A stretch of 64,000 bases of DNA from Kitasatospora gansuensis (GCF_014203705.1 NZ_JACHJR010000001.1:1178001-1242000), one strand, 5' to 3'. Positions 51,477 through 60,389 are shown, numbered from the stretch's first letter. The notes: generated by a model not told the origin, from the sequence alone. A program made the numbers and translations.

Positions 51477-52574
51477 ATGAAGCTCGGCCTTCGTCGCATC
51501 GCGGTCACGGCCGCTGCAGTGTCCATCGGCCTCGGCATGGCCGCCTGCGGCAGCGCGAAACAGTCCACCGGCACCTCGACGGGGGCGGCAGCCGGACCGG
51601 TCAAGATCGGTCTGCTGCTGCCGGAGACCAAGACCACCCGGTACGAGCAGTTCGACCGGCCGCTGATCGAGGCGAAGATCAAGGCGCTGGCGCCGGACGC
51701 CCAGATCGACTACTACAACGCGAACGAGAACGCGACGACCCAGCAGACCCAGGTGGACACCGCGCTCACCAAGGGCGACAAGGTGCTGATCCTGGACGCG
51801 GTGGACTCCAAGTCCATCCAGTCCTCGGTCCAGAAGGCGCACGACGCCGGCGTCAAGGTGATCGCCTACGACCGGCTCGCCCAGGGGCCGGTCGACGCGT
51901 ACGTGTCGTTCGACAACAAGAAGGTCGGCCAGCTGCAGGGTGAGGCGCTGGTCGCGGCGGTGGGCCCGAAGGCGTCCAGCGGGAAGATCATCATGATCAA
52001 CGGCTCGCCGACCGACCCGAACGCCGCCCAGTTCAAGGCGGGCGCGCACAGCGCCATCGACGGGAAGCTGACCATCGGCAAGGAGTACGACACGCCGAAC
52101 TGGGACCCGAACAACGCCAACCAGGAGGCTGCGGCAGCGATCACCGCGCTCGGCGCGCCGAACGTGGTCGGCGTCTACTCCGCCAACGACGGCATGGCCG
52201 CCGGTATCGCCACCGCCCTCAAGGCGGCCAGCCTGAGCGTTCCGCTCACCGGGCAGGACGCCCAACTGGACGCCGTGCAGCGGATCCTGGCCGGCACCCA
52301 GACCATGTCGATCTACAAGCCCTTCAAGCCGGAGACCGACGCGGCCGCCACGATGGCCGTGCAGTTCGCCCAGGGCAAGAGCCTGGAGCCGTCGCTCACC
52401 CCGACCACGTCGACCAACGGCAGCGGCAACTCGGTGGCGTCGAACCTGATCACGCCGGTCGTGCTGACCAAGGCCAACATCAAGACCACCGTGGTGGCCG
52501 ACGGCCTCTACACCGTCGCCCAGATCTGCACGCCCGACTACGCCGCCGCGTGCACCGCGGCCGGACTCCAGTAG
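51477..52574 (+). CDS. Sugar ABC transporter substrate-binding lipoprotein (XylF/RbsB type)
   Basis: 365 residues. Lipoprotein signal with lipobox GMAACG (Cys24). The periplasmic-binding-protein type 1 fold is shown by KIGLLLPETKTTRYEQFDRP, YYNANENATTQQTQVDTAL, LDAVDSKSIQ, VKVIAYDRLAQGP and VVGVYSANDGMAAGIATAL. The pattern is closest to xylose-binding proteins. First gene of a three-gene importer operon. Confidence 0.9.
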   Translation: MKLGLRRIAVTAAAVSIGLGMAACGSAKQSTGTSTGAAAGPVKIGLLLPETKTTRYEQFDRPLIEAKIKALAPDAQIDYYNANENATTQQTQVDTALTKGDKVLILDAVDSKSIQSSVQKAHDAGVKVIAYDRLAQGPVDAYVSFDNKKVGQLQGEALVAAVGPKASSGKIIMINGSPTDPNAAQFKAGAHSAIDGKLTIGKEYDTPNWDPNNANQEAAAAITALGAPNVVGVYSANDGMAAGIATALKAASLSVPLTGQDAQLDAVQRILAGTQTMSIYKPFKPETDAAATMAVQFAQGKSLEPSLTPTTSTNGSGNSVASNLITPVVLTKANIKTTVVADGLYTVAQICTPDYAAACTAAGLQ

Positions 52575-52634
52575 CCACCTCGGTCTGCGGTCACGTCAGG
52601 TCGGATCCGGTACGGGGAAAGGAAGTTGATTGCT

Positions 52635-53414
52635 GTGACAGGTTCGCCCGTACTGGCGCTGCGCGGGATCTCCAAGCGGTTCGGTGCCGTCCAGGCGCTC
52701 ACCGACATCGAGTTGGAGGTCAACGCCGGCGAGGTGGTCGCGCTGGTCGGTGACAACGGCGCCGGCAAGTCGACCCTGGTCAAGGCGGTGGCCGGGGTCA
52801 ACCAGCCGGACGAGGGCGTCATCGAGTGGGAGGGCAGGCCGGTGGTCGTCCACCGGCCGCAGGACGCCCAGCAGTTGGGCGTCGCCACGGTGTACCAGGA
52901 CCTCGCGCTGTGCGACAACCTGGACGTGGTCGGCAACCTCTTCCTCGGCCGCGAGCTCAAGCGGTTCGGCGTGCTGGACGAGGTCCGGATGGAGCAGCGG
53001 TCCCGGACGCTCCTGGACACCCTGTCCATCCGGATCCCCAGCGTGCGGATCCCGATCGCCTCGCTCTCCGGTGGCCAGCGTCAGGTGGTCGCGATCGCCC
53101 GCTCGCTGATCGGCTCGCCCAAGATCGTCATCCTGGACGAGCCCACCGCCGCCCTGGGCGTGGAACAGACCGCCCAGGTCCTCGACCTGGTCGAGCGGCT
53201 CCGCGACCAGGGCCTGGGCGTCATCCTGATCAGCCACAACATGGCGGACGTGATGGCGGTGGCGGACCGGATCGCGGTGCTCCGGCTGGGGCGGAACAAC
53301 GGGTTCTTCGACCGCCGGAGCACCAACAAGGAAGAAATCATCTCGGCCATCACCGGCGCCACGGACAACGCTGTGACCCGCCGTCAGGCCCGTGGCACGG
53401 AGGGCGAGCAGTGA
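52635..53414 (+). CDS. Sugar ABC transporter ATP-binding protein
   Basis: 259 residues from GTG 52635 (a TTG nine bases earlier is less well spaced from GGAAAGGAAG). Walker A LVGDNGAGKSTLVKA, Q-loop VYQDLALCDNLD, signature SLSGGQRQ, Walker B IVILDEPTAALG and the switch His in LISHNMADV. Only one nucleotide-binding domain is present, whereas RbsA/XylG carry two; it must act as a homodimer. The stop overlaps the permease GTG (GTGA). Confidence 0.92.
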   Translation: MTGSPVLALRGISKRFGAVQALTDIELEVNAGEVVALVGDNGAGKSTLVKAVAGVNQPDEGVIEWEGRPVVVHRPQDAQQLGVATVYQDLALCDNLDVVGNLFLGRELKRFGVLDEVRMEQRSRTLLDTLSIRIPSVRIPIASLSGGQRQVVAIARSLIGSPKIVILDEPTAALGVEQTAQVLDLVERLRDQGLGVILISHNMADVMAVADRIAVLRLGRNNGFFDRRSTNKEEIISAITGATDNAVTRRQARGTEGEQ

Positions 53415-54751
53415 GCGACGACGGCAACAACACCCCGGAGCCGGGGAACGGTTCGCATCGGAAACCCCTCCCCGAGGACTCGATGCCCAAGGGCGGGGTC
53501 AACGCTCCCGTCCCGGTGGCGGCCGAGGTGATCCCCGCGGTCGACCCGCGCCTGATCGTCCGTCAGGAGGGGGTGAAGGGCTACCTCGGCGAGTTCCGGC
53601 GCAGGATCAGCAGCGGCGAGCTGGGCTCGCTGCCGGTGGTCCTGGCGCTGGTCGTCATCTGGGCCGTCTTCGGCAGCCTGAACAGCAGCTTCCTCTCGGC
53701 GCAGAACCTCTCCAACCTCTCGCAGCAGATCGTCGGCACCGGCATGATCGCGATCGGCGTGGTCTTCGTGCTGCTGCTCGGCGAGATCGACCTGTCGGTC
53801 GGTTCGGTCAGCGGCCTGTGCGCCGCGATCTTCGCCGTGCTGAACGTGACGCACGGCGTCAACGAGTGGGCGGCGCTGCTGGCCGCGATTGCCGGCGGCG
53901 CGCTCGTCGGGCTCGTCCACGGCTTCTTCTTCGCCAAGATCGGCGTGCCCGCCTTCGTCGTCACGCTGGCCGGCAACCTGGCCTGGAACGGCCTGATGCT
54001 GCAGGTCCTCGGCGCCAACGGCACCGTCAACCTCTCCGGCCACGACATCGTCTCCCGGCTCTACACCACCATCTACGGTCAGACCATCGCGGCGTACGGC
54101 CTCGCGGCCTTCGCCGTCCTGTTCTTCCTCGGCGCCGCCCTGATCGACACCAGGCGGCGCCGCGAGGCCGGGGTGCCGTACCGGCCGGTCAGTGACATCG
54201 CGCTGCGTACCGCCGTGCTCGCCGTGCTGGCCTTCCTGGCGGCGTACACGCTGAACCAGTACAAGGGCCTGCCGCTGGCCCTGCTGATCTTCCTGATCTT
54301 CATCGTGGTGCTCGACTTCGTACTCCGCCGCACCGGCTACGGACGGCAGATCTTCGCCCTCGGCGGGAACATCGAGGGCGCCCGCCGGGCCGGTATCAAC
54401 ATCTCCTGGATCCGGATCTCGGTCTTCATGATCTGCTCGACCATGGCGGCGGTCGGCGGTCTGTTCCTGGCGGCCCAGATCCAGTCCGCCAGCCAGACCT
54501 CCGGCGGCGGCAACCTGCTGATGAACGCGATCGCGGCCGCCGTCATCGGCGGCACCAGCCTCTTCGGCGGACGCGGCAGCACCTGGTCGGCGCTGCTCGG
54601 TGCGCTGGTGATCGGGTCGATCCAGTCCGGGATGAACATCCAGGGCCTGAGCAACGCCATCCAGTTCATGATCACCGGTGCGGTCCTGCTGGCCGCGGTG
54701 GTCATCGACTCGCTGTCCCGCCGCACCCAGCGGGCGGCCGGCCGCGCCTGA
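53411..54751 (+). CDS. Sugar ABC transporter permease (XylH/RbsC type)
   Basis: 446 residues. A disordered N-terminal tail of about 75 residues precedes about ten membrane helices. Family marks: SQQIVGTGMIAIGVVFVLLL, GEIDLSVGSVSGLCAA, ALGGNIEGARRAGINISW (cytosolic EAA-like loop) and AAVIGGTSLFGGRGS. It pairs with the ATP-binding protein; together they import a pentose or similar sugar. No ROK or LacI regulator and no xylA/xylB is seen next to it. Confidence 0.92.
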   Translation: MSDDGNNTPEPGNGSHRKPLPEDSMPKGGVNAPVPVAAEVIPAVDPRLIVRQEGVKGYLGEFRRRISSGELGSLPVVLALVVIWAVFGSLNSSFLSAQNLSNLSQQIVGTGMIAIGVVFVLLLGEIDLSVGSVSGLCAAIFAVLNVTHGVNEWAALLAAIAGGALVGLVHGFFFAKIGVPAFVVTLAGNLAWNGLMLQVLGANGTVNLSGHDIVSRLYTTIYGQTIAAYGLAAFAVLFFLGAALIDTRRRREAGVPYRPVSDIALRTAVLAVLAFLAAYTLNQYKGLPLALLIFLIFIVVLDFVLRRTGYGRQIFALGGNIEGARRAGINISWIRISVFMICSTMAAVGGLFLAAQIQSASQTSGGGNLLMNAIAAAVIGGTSLFGGRGSTWSALLGALVIGSIQSGMNIQGLSNAIQFMITGAVLLAAVVIDSLSRRTQRAAGRA

Positions 54752-54759
54752 GGTTTCTG

Positions 54760-56082
54760 ATGAGGCCGTTGCACACCAGAGTCGAGTCGTTGCGGGAGTA
54801 TCTGGGCGGTGCGCTGTGGGTGCTGCCCGGGGTGGCGGTGGTGCTGGCGCTGGTCGCCGGCAGCGTGCTCTCCCAGATCGACATCCCGCCGGACTCGCCG
54901 CTCGACCCGCTGGCCTTCGCCGGCACGGCGGACGACGCCCGGAACGTGCTCACCGCGATCGCCGCGACCATGGTCACGGTGATCGCGCTGGTGCTCGGCC
55001 TGACCATCGTGGCGCTGCAGGTGGCCTCCACCCAGTTCTCGCCGCGGCTGCTGCGCAACTTCCTCCGCGACCGCCCGAACCAGCTCGTGCTGGCGTCCTT
55101 CTGCGCCACCTTCGCCTACAGCACCGCCGGGCTGTACACGGTCGGGATCTCGGGCGGCATGGACGTCGAGGAGTTCCCCCGGCTCGCCGTCACCGGGGCG
55201 ATCGCCCTGGTCTTCGTCAGCCTGGTGATGCTGGTGTACTTCGTGCACCACGTCGCGCACTCGATCCAGATCGACAGTGTGATGACCTCGGTCGCCGCCA
55301 TCACCGCGCGGGGTGCGCAGACCCGCACCCCGCCCGGTCCCGGCACCGACCTGGCCGCCCCTCCCCCGCCACCGCACGCCGTACCGCTCACCGCGCCGCG
55401 CTCCGGCTACCTGCAGACCGTCCACCCCGACCGCCTGCTGGCGGTGGCCGTCGAACTGGACCTGGTGATCACCGTCGCGGCCCGGGTCGGCGACCACCTG
55501 GTCGCCGGGGCCGAACCGCTCGGGTACGCCTGGCGGCCGGACGGCGCACCACCCGGCGACACCGACCGGGTGACCCACGCGCTGTGGCACGCGGTGCAGA
55601 TCGGCCCCGAACGCACCCTGCAGCAGGACATCCTGTTCGGCATCCGGCAGCTGGAGGACATGGCGCTCCGCGCGCTCTCCCCCGCCATCAACGACCCCTA
55701 CACCGCCGTCCAGGCCCTCGACCGCCTCGCCGCCCTGCTCGCCCTGCTGGCACCCCGCACCCTCGGCGACACCCTCCACACCGACCCGGCCGGAGTGACC
55801 CGGGTGATCGCCCGCGGCCCGGCCTTCGCCGACTACCTCGACCTCGCCTGCGGCCAGGTCCGCCGCTACGGCACCGCCGAACCGGCCGTCTGCCTCGCCC
55901 TGCTCCGCCTGCTCACCGCCCTCACCACCGTGACCGACGACCCCACCCGCCGGCAGGCGATCACCACCCAGGCGGCCCTGGTGCTCGCCGACGCGGAGCA
56001 CCGGATCGCCCAGCCGGCCGACCTGGTCCTGGTACGGGAGCTGGCGGCGGAACTGACCGGGAGTCAGCACGGCGGCAGCTGA
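54760..56082 (+). CDS. DUF2254 family membrane protein
   Basis: 440 residues from ATG 54760, 8 bases after the permease stop. Four hydrophobic segments (about 20-40, 65-90, 105-125, 140-165) include TMVTVIALVLGLTIVALQVA and the strongly conserved STQFSPRLLRNFLRD. The soluble second half has SGYLQTVHPDRLL and ALSPAINDPYTAVQALDRLA. Function unknown in the family. It may be co-transcribed with the ABC importer because of the short gap. Confidence 0.88.
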   Translation: MRPLHTRVESLREYLGGALWVLPGVAVVLALVAGSVLSQIDIPPDSPLDPLAFAGTADDARNVLTAIAATMVTVIALVLGLTIVALQVASTQFSPRLLRNFLRDRPNQLVLASFCATFAYSTAGLYTVGISGGMDVEEFPRLAVTGAIALVFVSLVMLVYFVHHVAHSIQIDSVMTSVAAITARGAQTRTPPGPGTDLAAPPPPPHAVPLTAPRSGYLQTVHPDRLLAVAVELDLVITVAARVGDHLVAGAEPLGYAWRPDGAPPGDTDRVTHALWHAVQIGPERTLQQDILFGIRQLEDMALRALSPAINDPYTAVQALDRLAALLALLAPRTLGDTLHTDPAGVTRVIARGPAFADYLDLACGQVRRYGTAEPAVCLALLRLLTALTTVTDDPTRRQAITTQAALVLADAEHRIAQPADLVLVRELAAELTGSQHGGS

Positions 56083-56197
56083 CGGGCATCCGGCGGGCCT
56101 GTCCGGGCAGCCGTACCTGGCACGAGTACACCGGTGGCGTACCGTCCGCGCGGAACCGCAGTCGCCACCAGTACAGCTGCCAGTAGGGCTTCTTCAC
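55961..56197 (-). CDS. Possible small ORF downstream of the DUF4259 gene
   Basis: GTG 56197 begins 6 bases past the DUF4259 stop. The first 38 residues fall in the non-coding gap and include KKPYWQLYWWRLRFRADG, rich in aromatic and basic residues. The rest is antisense to the DUF2254 gene end and is Pro/Arg-rich. It could be a real short protein, a decayed gene, or chance. No family recognised. Confidence 0.2.
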   Translation of the reverse strand: MKKPYWQLYWWRLRFRADGTPPVYSCQVRLPGQARRMPVSCRRADSRSVPPPAPVPGPGRPAGRSGAPRRRAPGPPGW

Positions 56198-56203
56198 GGA
56201 GGG

Positions 56204-56572
56204 TCAGCTCTGCCGGGCGGCGTCGGCCAGCTGATCGAACGTACGGTGCAGCACCGACCGCCGTTCCTCCTTGAACGTCGGCGAGGGCTGCAGGTTGTCG
56301 ATGGTCCGTTCCCAGACGGCCATGAAGGTCTTCTTCCACTCCTCGACCACCCCGGGCTCCGGCAGGTCGTCGTCGGCGTAACCGGCCTGGGCGAGGACGT
56401 GCAGCAACTCCAGGTGGCACGGCACGGCGACACCCCAGTACTCGTCGGGTTCGAGGGCGACGGGATCGCCGGCCATCGCCTCGGCGACCTCGGTGACGAG
56501 CCGGTCGACGACGATCGACAGGTGGTCCAACGCCGCGTCGCTCTCGAAGTTGCCACTGCCCCACGTGCCCAC
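56204..56572 (-). CDS. DUF4259 domain protein
   Basis: 122 residues from GTG 56572 with GAGGAGA upstream. It begins VGTWGSGNFESDAALDHLS, the signature opening of DUF4259, followed by EVAEAMAGDPVALEPDEYWG and a helical, Trp-containing C-terminal half. Cytosolic; function unknown. Relatives in Streptomyces are often next to unrelated genes and occur in several copies. Larger overlapping frames do not match a family. Confidence 0.82.
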   Translation of the reverse strand: MGTWGSGNFESDAALDHLSIVVDRLVTEVAEAMAGDPVALEPDEYWGVAVPCHLELLHVLAQAGYADDDLPEPGVVEEWKKTFMAVWERTIDNLQPSPTFKEERRSVLHRTFDQLADAARQS

Positions 56573-56643
56573 AAGGTCTCCTCTGCATGGTGGTGCCGCT
56601 TCCTGGGGGCCCATCGAACCAGGCCGGGGTGACAGCACCTCCG

Positions 56644-57549
56644 CTACCCGTTCGTCTCCTCCTTCGTCAGCAGCAGGACCGAGCACAGCAGCACGGCCGT
56701 GCCCGTGGCCGCGCCGGGGGTGAGCCGTTCGCCGAGCAGGGTGGTGCCCAGGGCGAGGGCGGCGACCGGTTCGAGCATCATCACCACGGAGACGGTGGTG
56801 GCCCGGACCGCCCGCAGGGCCGAGAAGAACAGGGCGTAGGCAAGGGCGGTCGGGATCGCGCCCAGGTAGCCGAGCAGCACGACGGAGCCGGCCAGTTCCG
56901 TCGGTGCGGGCAGCAGCGGGCCGGTGGGTGCCGCCACCAGCAGCAGGCAGATCGCGCCGACGGCGAAGCCCGCCAGCGCGCGGTCGTAGGGGTGTCCGGA
57001 GCGGCCGCGGCGTGCCTCGGCCTGGGTGAGCAGGTTGATCGCGGCGGAGCCGGCGGCCGAGCCGAGCGCGCAGACGAATCCCCACGCCGGTGCGCTGCCT
57101 CCTGAGCCGTCGTCAGCACCGAAGGCCAGCAGGGTGAGTCCGAGTACGGCGAGCAGGATGGTGAGCGCGCCGCGGCGACTCACCCGCTCGCCGAAGACCA
57201 CCCGGGCGCCCAGCGCGGTGAAGACCGGCCCGGCGCCCAGCGCGACGGCGGTGCCGACGGCCAGGCCGGCCAGCGCGACCGCGGCCAGGTAGCAGGTCTG
57301 GAAGACCGCCATCAGGATGCCGGTCGCCACCAGGGCGAGCGGCCGGGCGCGTTGCTCGCCGACGGTTCGCCTGATGAACGCGCGCCCGGCGAGCAGCAGC
57401 GCGGCGCCCACGGCGAAGCGCCAGCAGGAGACCGCGACCGGGCCGAGGCCGCTGGTGCGGTGGAGCAGCGCGGCGGCGGCTCCGGCGCTGCCCCAGGAGG
57501 CGGCGGAGAGGGAGATGTAGAGCAGGGGACGTACGGGTGCAGCCCGCAT
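56644..57549 (-). CDS. EamA/DMT family transporter
   Basis: 301 residues with ten predicted helices in two EamA repeats: residues 8-140 (SLSAASWGSAGAAAALLHR; GTAVALGAGPVFTALGARV) and 155-290 (YLGAIPTALAYALFF; VVMMLEPVAALALGTTLLGE). Such proteins export amino acids or other metabolites. ATG 57549 is chosen; a longer frame upstream is of low quality. A leader peptide and palindrome in the 5' region suggest attenuation control. Neither regulator nor biosynthetic partner is adjacent. Confidence 0.9.
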   Translation of the reverse strand: MRAAPVRPLLYISLSAASWGSAGAAAALLHRTSGLGPVAVSCWRFAVGAALLLAGRAFIRRTVGEQRARPLALVATGILMAVFQTCYLAAVALAGLAVGTAVALGAGPVFTALGARVVFGERVSRRGALTILLAVLGLTLLAFGADDGSGGSAPAWGFVCALGSAAGSAAINLLTQAEARRGRSGHPYDRALAGFAVGAICLLLVAAPTGPLLPAPTELAGSVVLLGYLGAIPTALAYALFFSALRAVRATTVSVVMMLEPVAALALGTTLLGERLTPGAATGTAVLLCSVLLLTKEETNG

Positions 57550-57663
57550 GGAGGACTCCGGTCGGTGGTCGCTGACGGCGCGTGGACTCGGCACGCGGGC
57601 AGCGGACACCGCTCCGGCGGCTCCCGTGAGGAGCGCCCGGAGAGGAGGAGATCCGGTGTGGGG

Positions 57664-57681
57664 CCGCCCGCTAGCGGGCGG
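57664..57681. promoter_or_regulatory. 18-bp palindrome overlapping the leader-peptide stop codon
   Basis: CCGCCCGCTAGCGGGCGG is a perfect palindrome. On the minus strand it covers the last codons and the TAG stop of the 14-codon leader upstream of the EamA gene, so ribosome position could decide whether it folds. Confidence 0.55.
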
Positions 57682-57715
57682 GCGGAGGCAGGACTGCGAG
57701 GGAGTACGGCTTCAT
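57671..57715 (-). CDS. 14-residue leader peptide upstream of the EamA gene
   Basis: ATG 57715 opens MKPYSLAVLPPPAR and stops with TAG (57673-57671). A TAGGGT seven bases before the ATG could be a -10 element, making a leaderless transcript. The Pro-Pro-Pro stretch just before the stop is a known kind of ribosome slow-down. About 120 bases separate it from the EamA start. Confidence 0.4.
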   Translation of the reverse strand: MKPYSLAVLPPPAR

Positions 57716-57841
57716 GGTCAGGACCCTAGTACGCCGGGCCGCGAAGATCACGGGCATTTGGCGGCGCAACGAAAACCGCTCGCGGCCGGGAGCGTCCACC
57801 GGCCAGAGTGATCCCCGTTCACCATCCGGGGAGGAATCGCC

Positions 57842-58909
57842 ATGTCGACACTGCGGGTCACGGCCGAGCGGCTGACCATACTGACGCACCCGAACGCCGA
57901 CGCACTGGAGCTGGCCCAGATCGGCCTCTACCGTGCGGTGGTCGCCAAGGGCGCCTACCGGACCGGTGAGCTGGCCGTCTACATCCCGGAGCAGGCGGTG
58001 CTGCCGCCCGCGCTGATCGAGGAGTTGGGCCTGACCGGGAAGCTCGCGGGCAGCGCCCGGGACCGGGTCAAGGCGGTCCGGCTGCGCGGCGAGCTCTCCC
58101 AAGGCATCGTCTGCCGCCCCGCCGCACTGGCCGGCACCGACCTGGCCGAGGCCGCCGCCGAGGGTGCGGACTTCGCCGAGCGGCTCGGCATCACCAAGTG
58201 GGTCCCGCCGATCCCGGTCGGCATGAGCGGCGACGTCGAGTCGGCGCCGGAGCTGCTGCCCTGGGTGGACATCGAGAACCTCAAGCGCTTCCCGGACGTC
58301 TTCGAGCCGGGCGAGCCGGTGGTCGTCTCCGAGAAGCTGCACGGCAGTTGCTGCCTCGTCACGTTCCACGCCGACTCCGGCACCGTCCAGGTCTCCTCGA
58401 AGGGCATCGGCGCCCAGGGGCTGGCGCTGCGCGAGGACGCCGGCAACCTGTACTGGCGGACGGTCCGTGCACACGGCATCCCGGCGGTGGCCGCCGAGTT
58501 GGCGGCGCTGTTCGGCGCCGACCGGGTCGGCATCTTCGGCGAGGTCTTCGGCGCCGGGGTCCAGGACCTGACGTACGGGGAGTCGGGCCGCACCGAGCTG
58601 CCCGGCTACGCGGCCTTCGACGTCTCGGCCGTCATCGACGGACAGCTGTGCTGGCTGGACGCGGCCGAACTGCTGGCCGGGAAGCTGCCGTTGGTGCCGC
58701 AGCTGTGGAGCGGACCGTTCGACCCGGAGACCGTGCTGGCGCTGGCCGACGGCCGGGAGACCTTCTCCGGGCGGGAGTTGCACATCCGCGAGGGTGTCGT
58801 GGTGCGGCCGGTGGTGGAGCGGTACAGCCCGGTGACCGGTGGCCGGGCGATCGCGAAGGTGGTCAGCGGTGCGTACCTGACCCGCAAGGGCGGCACCGAG
58901 TACGAGTGA
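57842..58909 (+). CDS. ATP-dependent RNA ligase, Rnl5/DraRnl family
   Basis: 355 residues. N-terminal OB-like domain (1-125: LRVTAERLTILTHPNADALE, LAVYIPEQAVLPP, RLRGELSQGI). Nucleotidyltransferase domain with motif I VVSEKLHGSC (AMP-accepting Lys165), motif III/IIIa RVGIFGEVFG, motif IV EGVVVRPV and motif V AIAKVVS. The layout matches the Deinococcus RNA ligase, which seals 3'-OH/5'-PO4 nicks in RNA; from memory its lysine has the same number. No polynucleotide kinase/phosphatase or RtcB lies nearby. Likely an RNA repair enzyme; natural substrate unknown. Confidence 0.88.
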   Translation: MSTLRVTAERLTILTHPNADALELAQIGLYRAVVAKGAYRTGELAVYIPEQAVLPPALIEELGLTGKLAGSARDRVKAVRLRGELSQGIVCRPAALAGTDLAEAAAEGADFAERLGITKWVPPIPVGMSGDVESAPELLPWVDIENLKRFPDVFEPGEPVVVSEKLHGSCCLVTFHADSGTVQVSSKGIGAQGLALREDAGNLYWRTVRAHGIPAVAAELAALFGADRVGIFGEVFGAGVQDLTYGESGRTELPGYAAFDVSAVIDGQLCWLDAAELLAGKLPLVPQLWSGPFDPETVLALADGRETFSGRELHIREGVVVRPVVERYSPVTGGRAIAKVVSGAYLTRKGGTEYE

Positions 58910-58956
58910 GGCGTTAATCGGTTGCCGAGGGAGGCAACGGGCCGGAAACTGCGCAG

Positions 58957-60114
58957 GTGACAGAGCGAAGCGTGACGGTGTTGGTGACGTATCAGGGCGA
59001 GCGACTCGGCGAGATCGGGCCGTTCCCGGTGGCGACGCCGCGCTGGCACGACATCGGGCCGGTGGCCGAGGAGTTGACGCTCAGACTGGGTGTTCCGGTG
59101 CATGTGCTGCGCCTGCTGGCGCACGACAGCGCCGACACCGGTTTCGGCGGCTCGGTCGCGTACCACGCGGAGGCGCTGCGGTTCCCCGAGGTCGAACTCG
59201 CCGACTCCGTCCTCTCGGTGGGCGAGGACCCGCTGCGGGCGCCGTGGGCCACCCCGGCCGGGCTGCGGTCCGCGCTGGCGTGGGCCGCCGGTACGGTGCG
59301 GGCGGTCGGCCCGGCCGAGCAGGTGAAGAGCTGGAACCTCTCCGGCCTGTACCGGCTGCCGACCGCCGACGGGCCGGTCTGGCTGAAGACCACGCCCGCG
59401 TTCGCGGTGCCCGAGGCCGAGGTGATCGCCCGACTGGCCGCCGTCGACCCGGAGTTGGTGCCGCCGGTGCTGGCCGCCACTGAGGGCCGGGTGCTGCTCG
59501 GCCACCTGCCCGGGGTGGACTGCTGGGGGCTGCCCGAGGACGCCATGCTGGACGCGGTCCCCCGGCTGGTCGCCGCCCAGGCCGCGCTGGCCGGGCACGG
59601 CGCCGGGCTGCCGGACCGTACGCCCGGCACCCTGCCCGAGCAGTTCGCGGCCCTGCTCCCCCGGGTCACCCTGACCGCCGAGGAACGGGCCGCCGCCGAA
59701 CGGCTGCTCGCCGATCTCCCCGCGCTGATCGAGGAGTTGGCGGCCTGCGGCCTGCCCGAGACGCTGGTGCACGGTGACTTCCACCCGGGCAACTGGCGCT
59801 TCGACGGCACCCGCAACGTGATCGTCGACTTCTCCGACAGCTACTACGGGCACCCGGCCGTCGACGGCCTGCGGCCGCAGGACTTCCTCTCCGACGACCG
59901 CTGGGCGACGGTCCGTCAGCTCTGGATCGACGCCTGGACCACCCACGCCCCTGGCTCCGATCCGGCCAAGGCACTGGAGCTGGCGGAGCCGCTGATGCAC
60001 CTCGGCTACGCCGTCCGCTACCAGGAGTTCCTGGACGGCATCGAGGCGACCGAGCGGGTCTACCACCAGGGCGACCCGGAGTCCGAGATCCGCGCCGCCC
60101 TGGCCTGCCGCTGA
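58957..60114 (+). CDS. Aminoglycoside phosphotransferase (APH)-fold kinase with N-terminal extension
   Basis: 385 residues from GTG 58957. Residues 1-110 are a separate domain (VTVLVTYQGERLGEIGPFPV; WHDIGPVAEELTLRLGVPVH), not part of APH kinases. The kinase part has the catalytic loop TLVHGDFHPGNWRF (about 262-275) and the metal motif NVIVDFSDSYYG. Small-molecule kinase; substrate not deducible, and drug resistance should not be assumed. It starts 47 bases after the RNA ligase stop, so the two may share a transcript. Confidence 0.85.
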   Translation: MTERSVTVLVTYQGERLGEIGPFPVATPRWHDIGPVAEELTLRLGVPVHVLRLLAHDSADTGFGGSVAYHAEALRFPEVELADSVLSVGEDPLRAPWATPAGLRSALAWAAGTVRAVGPAEQVKSWNLSGLYRLPTADGPVWLKTTPAFAVPEAEVIARLAAVDPELVPPVLAATEGRVLLGHLPGVDCWGLPEDAMLDAVPRLVAAQAALAGHGAGLPDRTPGTLPEQFAALLPRVTLTAEERAAAERLLADLPALIEELAACGLPETLVHGDFHPGNWRFDGTRNVIVDFSDSYYGHPAVDGLRPQDFLSDDRWATVRQLWIDAWTTHAPGSDPAKALELAEPLMHLGYAVRYQEFLDGIEATERVYHQGDPESEIRAALACR

Positions 60115-60119
60115 GGGAG

Positions 60120-60389
60120 TCAGACCAGCAGGTGCGGGGCGTGCTCCCGGACCGCCGCCAGCAGTTCCTTGCGCGAGGGGTTGACCATCGCGTGGCCGGC
60201 GACGGTGACCGTGGGGACGGTCTCGTTGCCGTCGGCCACCGAGCGGACGAAGGCGGCGGCCTCGGGGTCACGCCAGATGTTGACCTTGCGGTAGGGCAGG
60301 TCGGTGAACCGCAGCTGGGTGAGCAGCTTCATGCAGAAGGTGCACATCGGCCGCCAGTAGACGACCACGCCGTCCTGGTCATCGGTCAC
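60120..60389 (-). CDS. Mycoredoxin (glutaredoxin-like)
   Basis: 89 residues from GTG 60389. The redox motif is RPMCTFC (Cys16, Cys19), followed by NETVPTVTVAGHAMVNPS with the cis-Pro loop. Actinobacterial mycoredoxins of this type reduce mycothiol-mixed disulfides. The start overlaps the TetR gene stop (GTGA), giving a coupled pair. The end is 5 bases from the convergent kinase gene. Confidence 0.9.
   Translation of the reverse strand: MTDDQDGVVVYWRPMCTFCMKLLTQLRFTDLPYRKVNIWRDPEAAAFVRSVADGNETVPTVTVAGHAMVNPSRKELLAAVREHAPHLLV

Noticed and set aside
58957..60114. Aminoglycoside resistance gene
   Set aside because: Only the general APH kinase fold is shown; the N-terminal part differs from resistance enzymes and no antibiotic gene is nearby.
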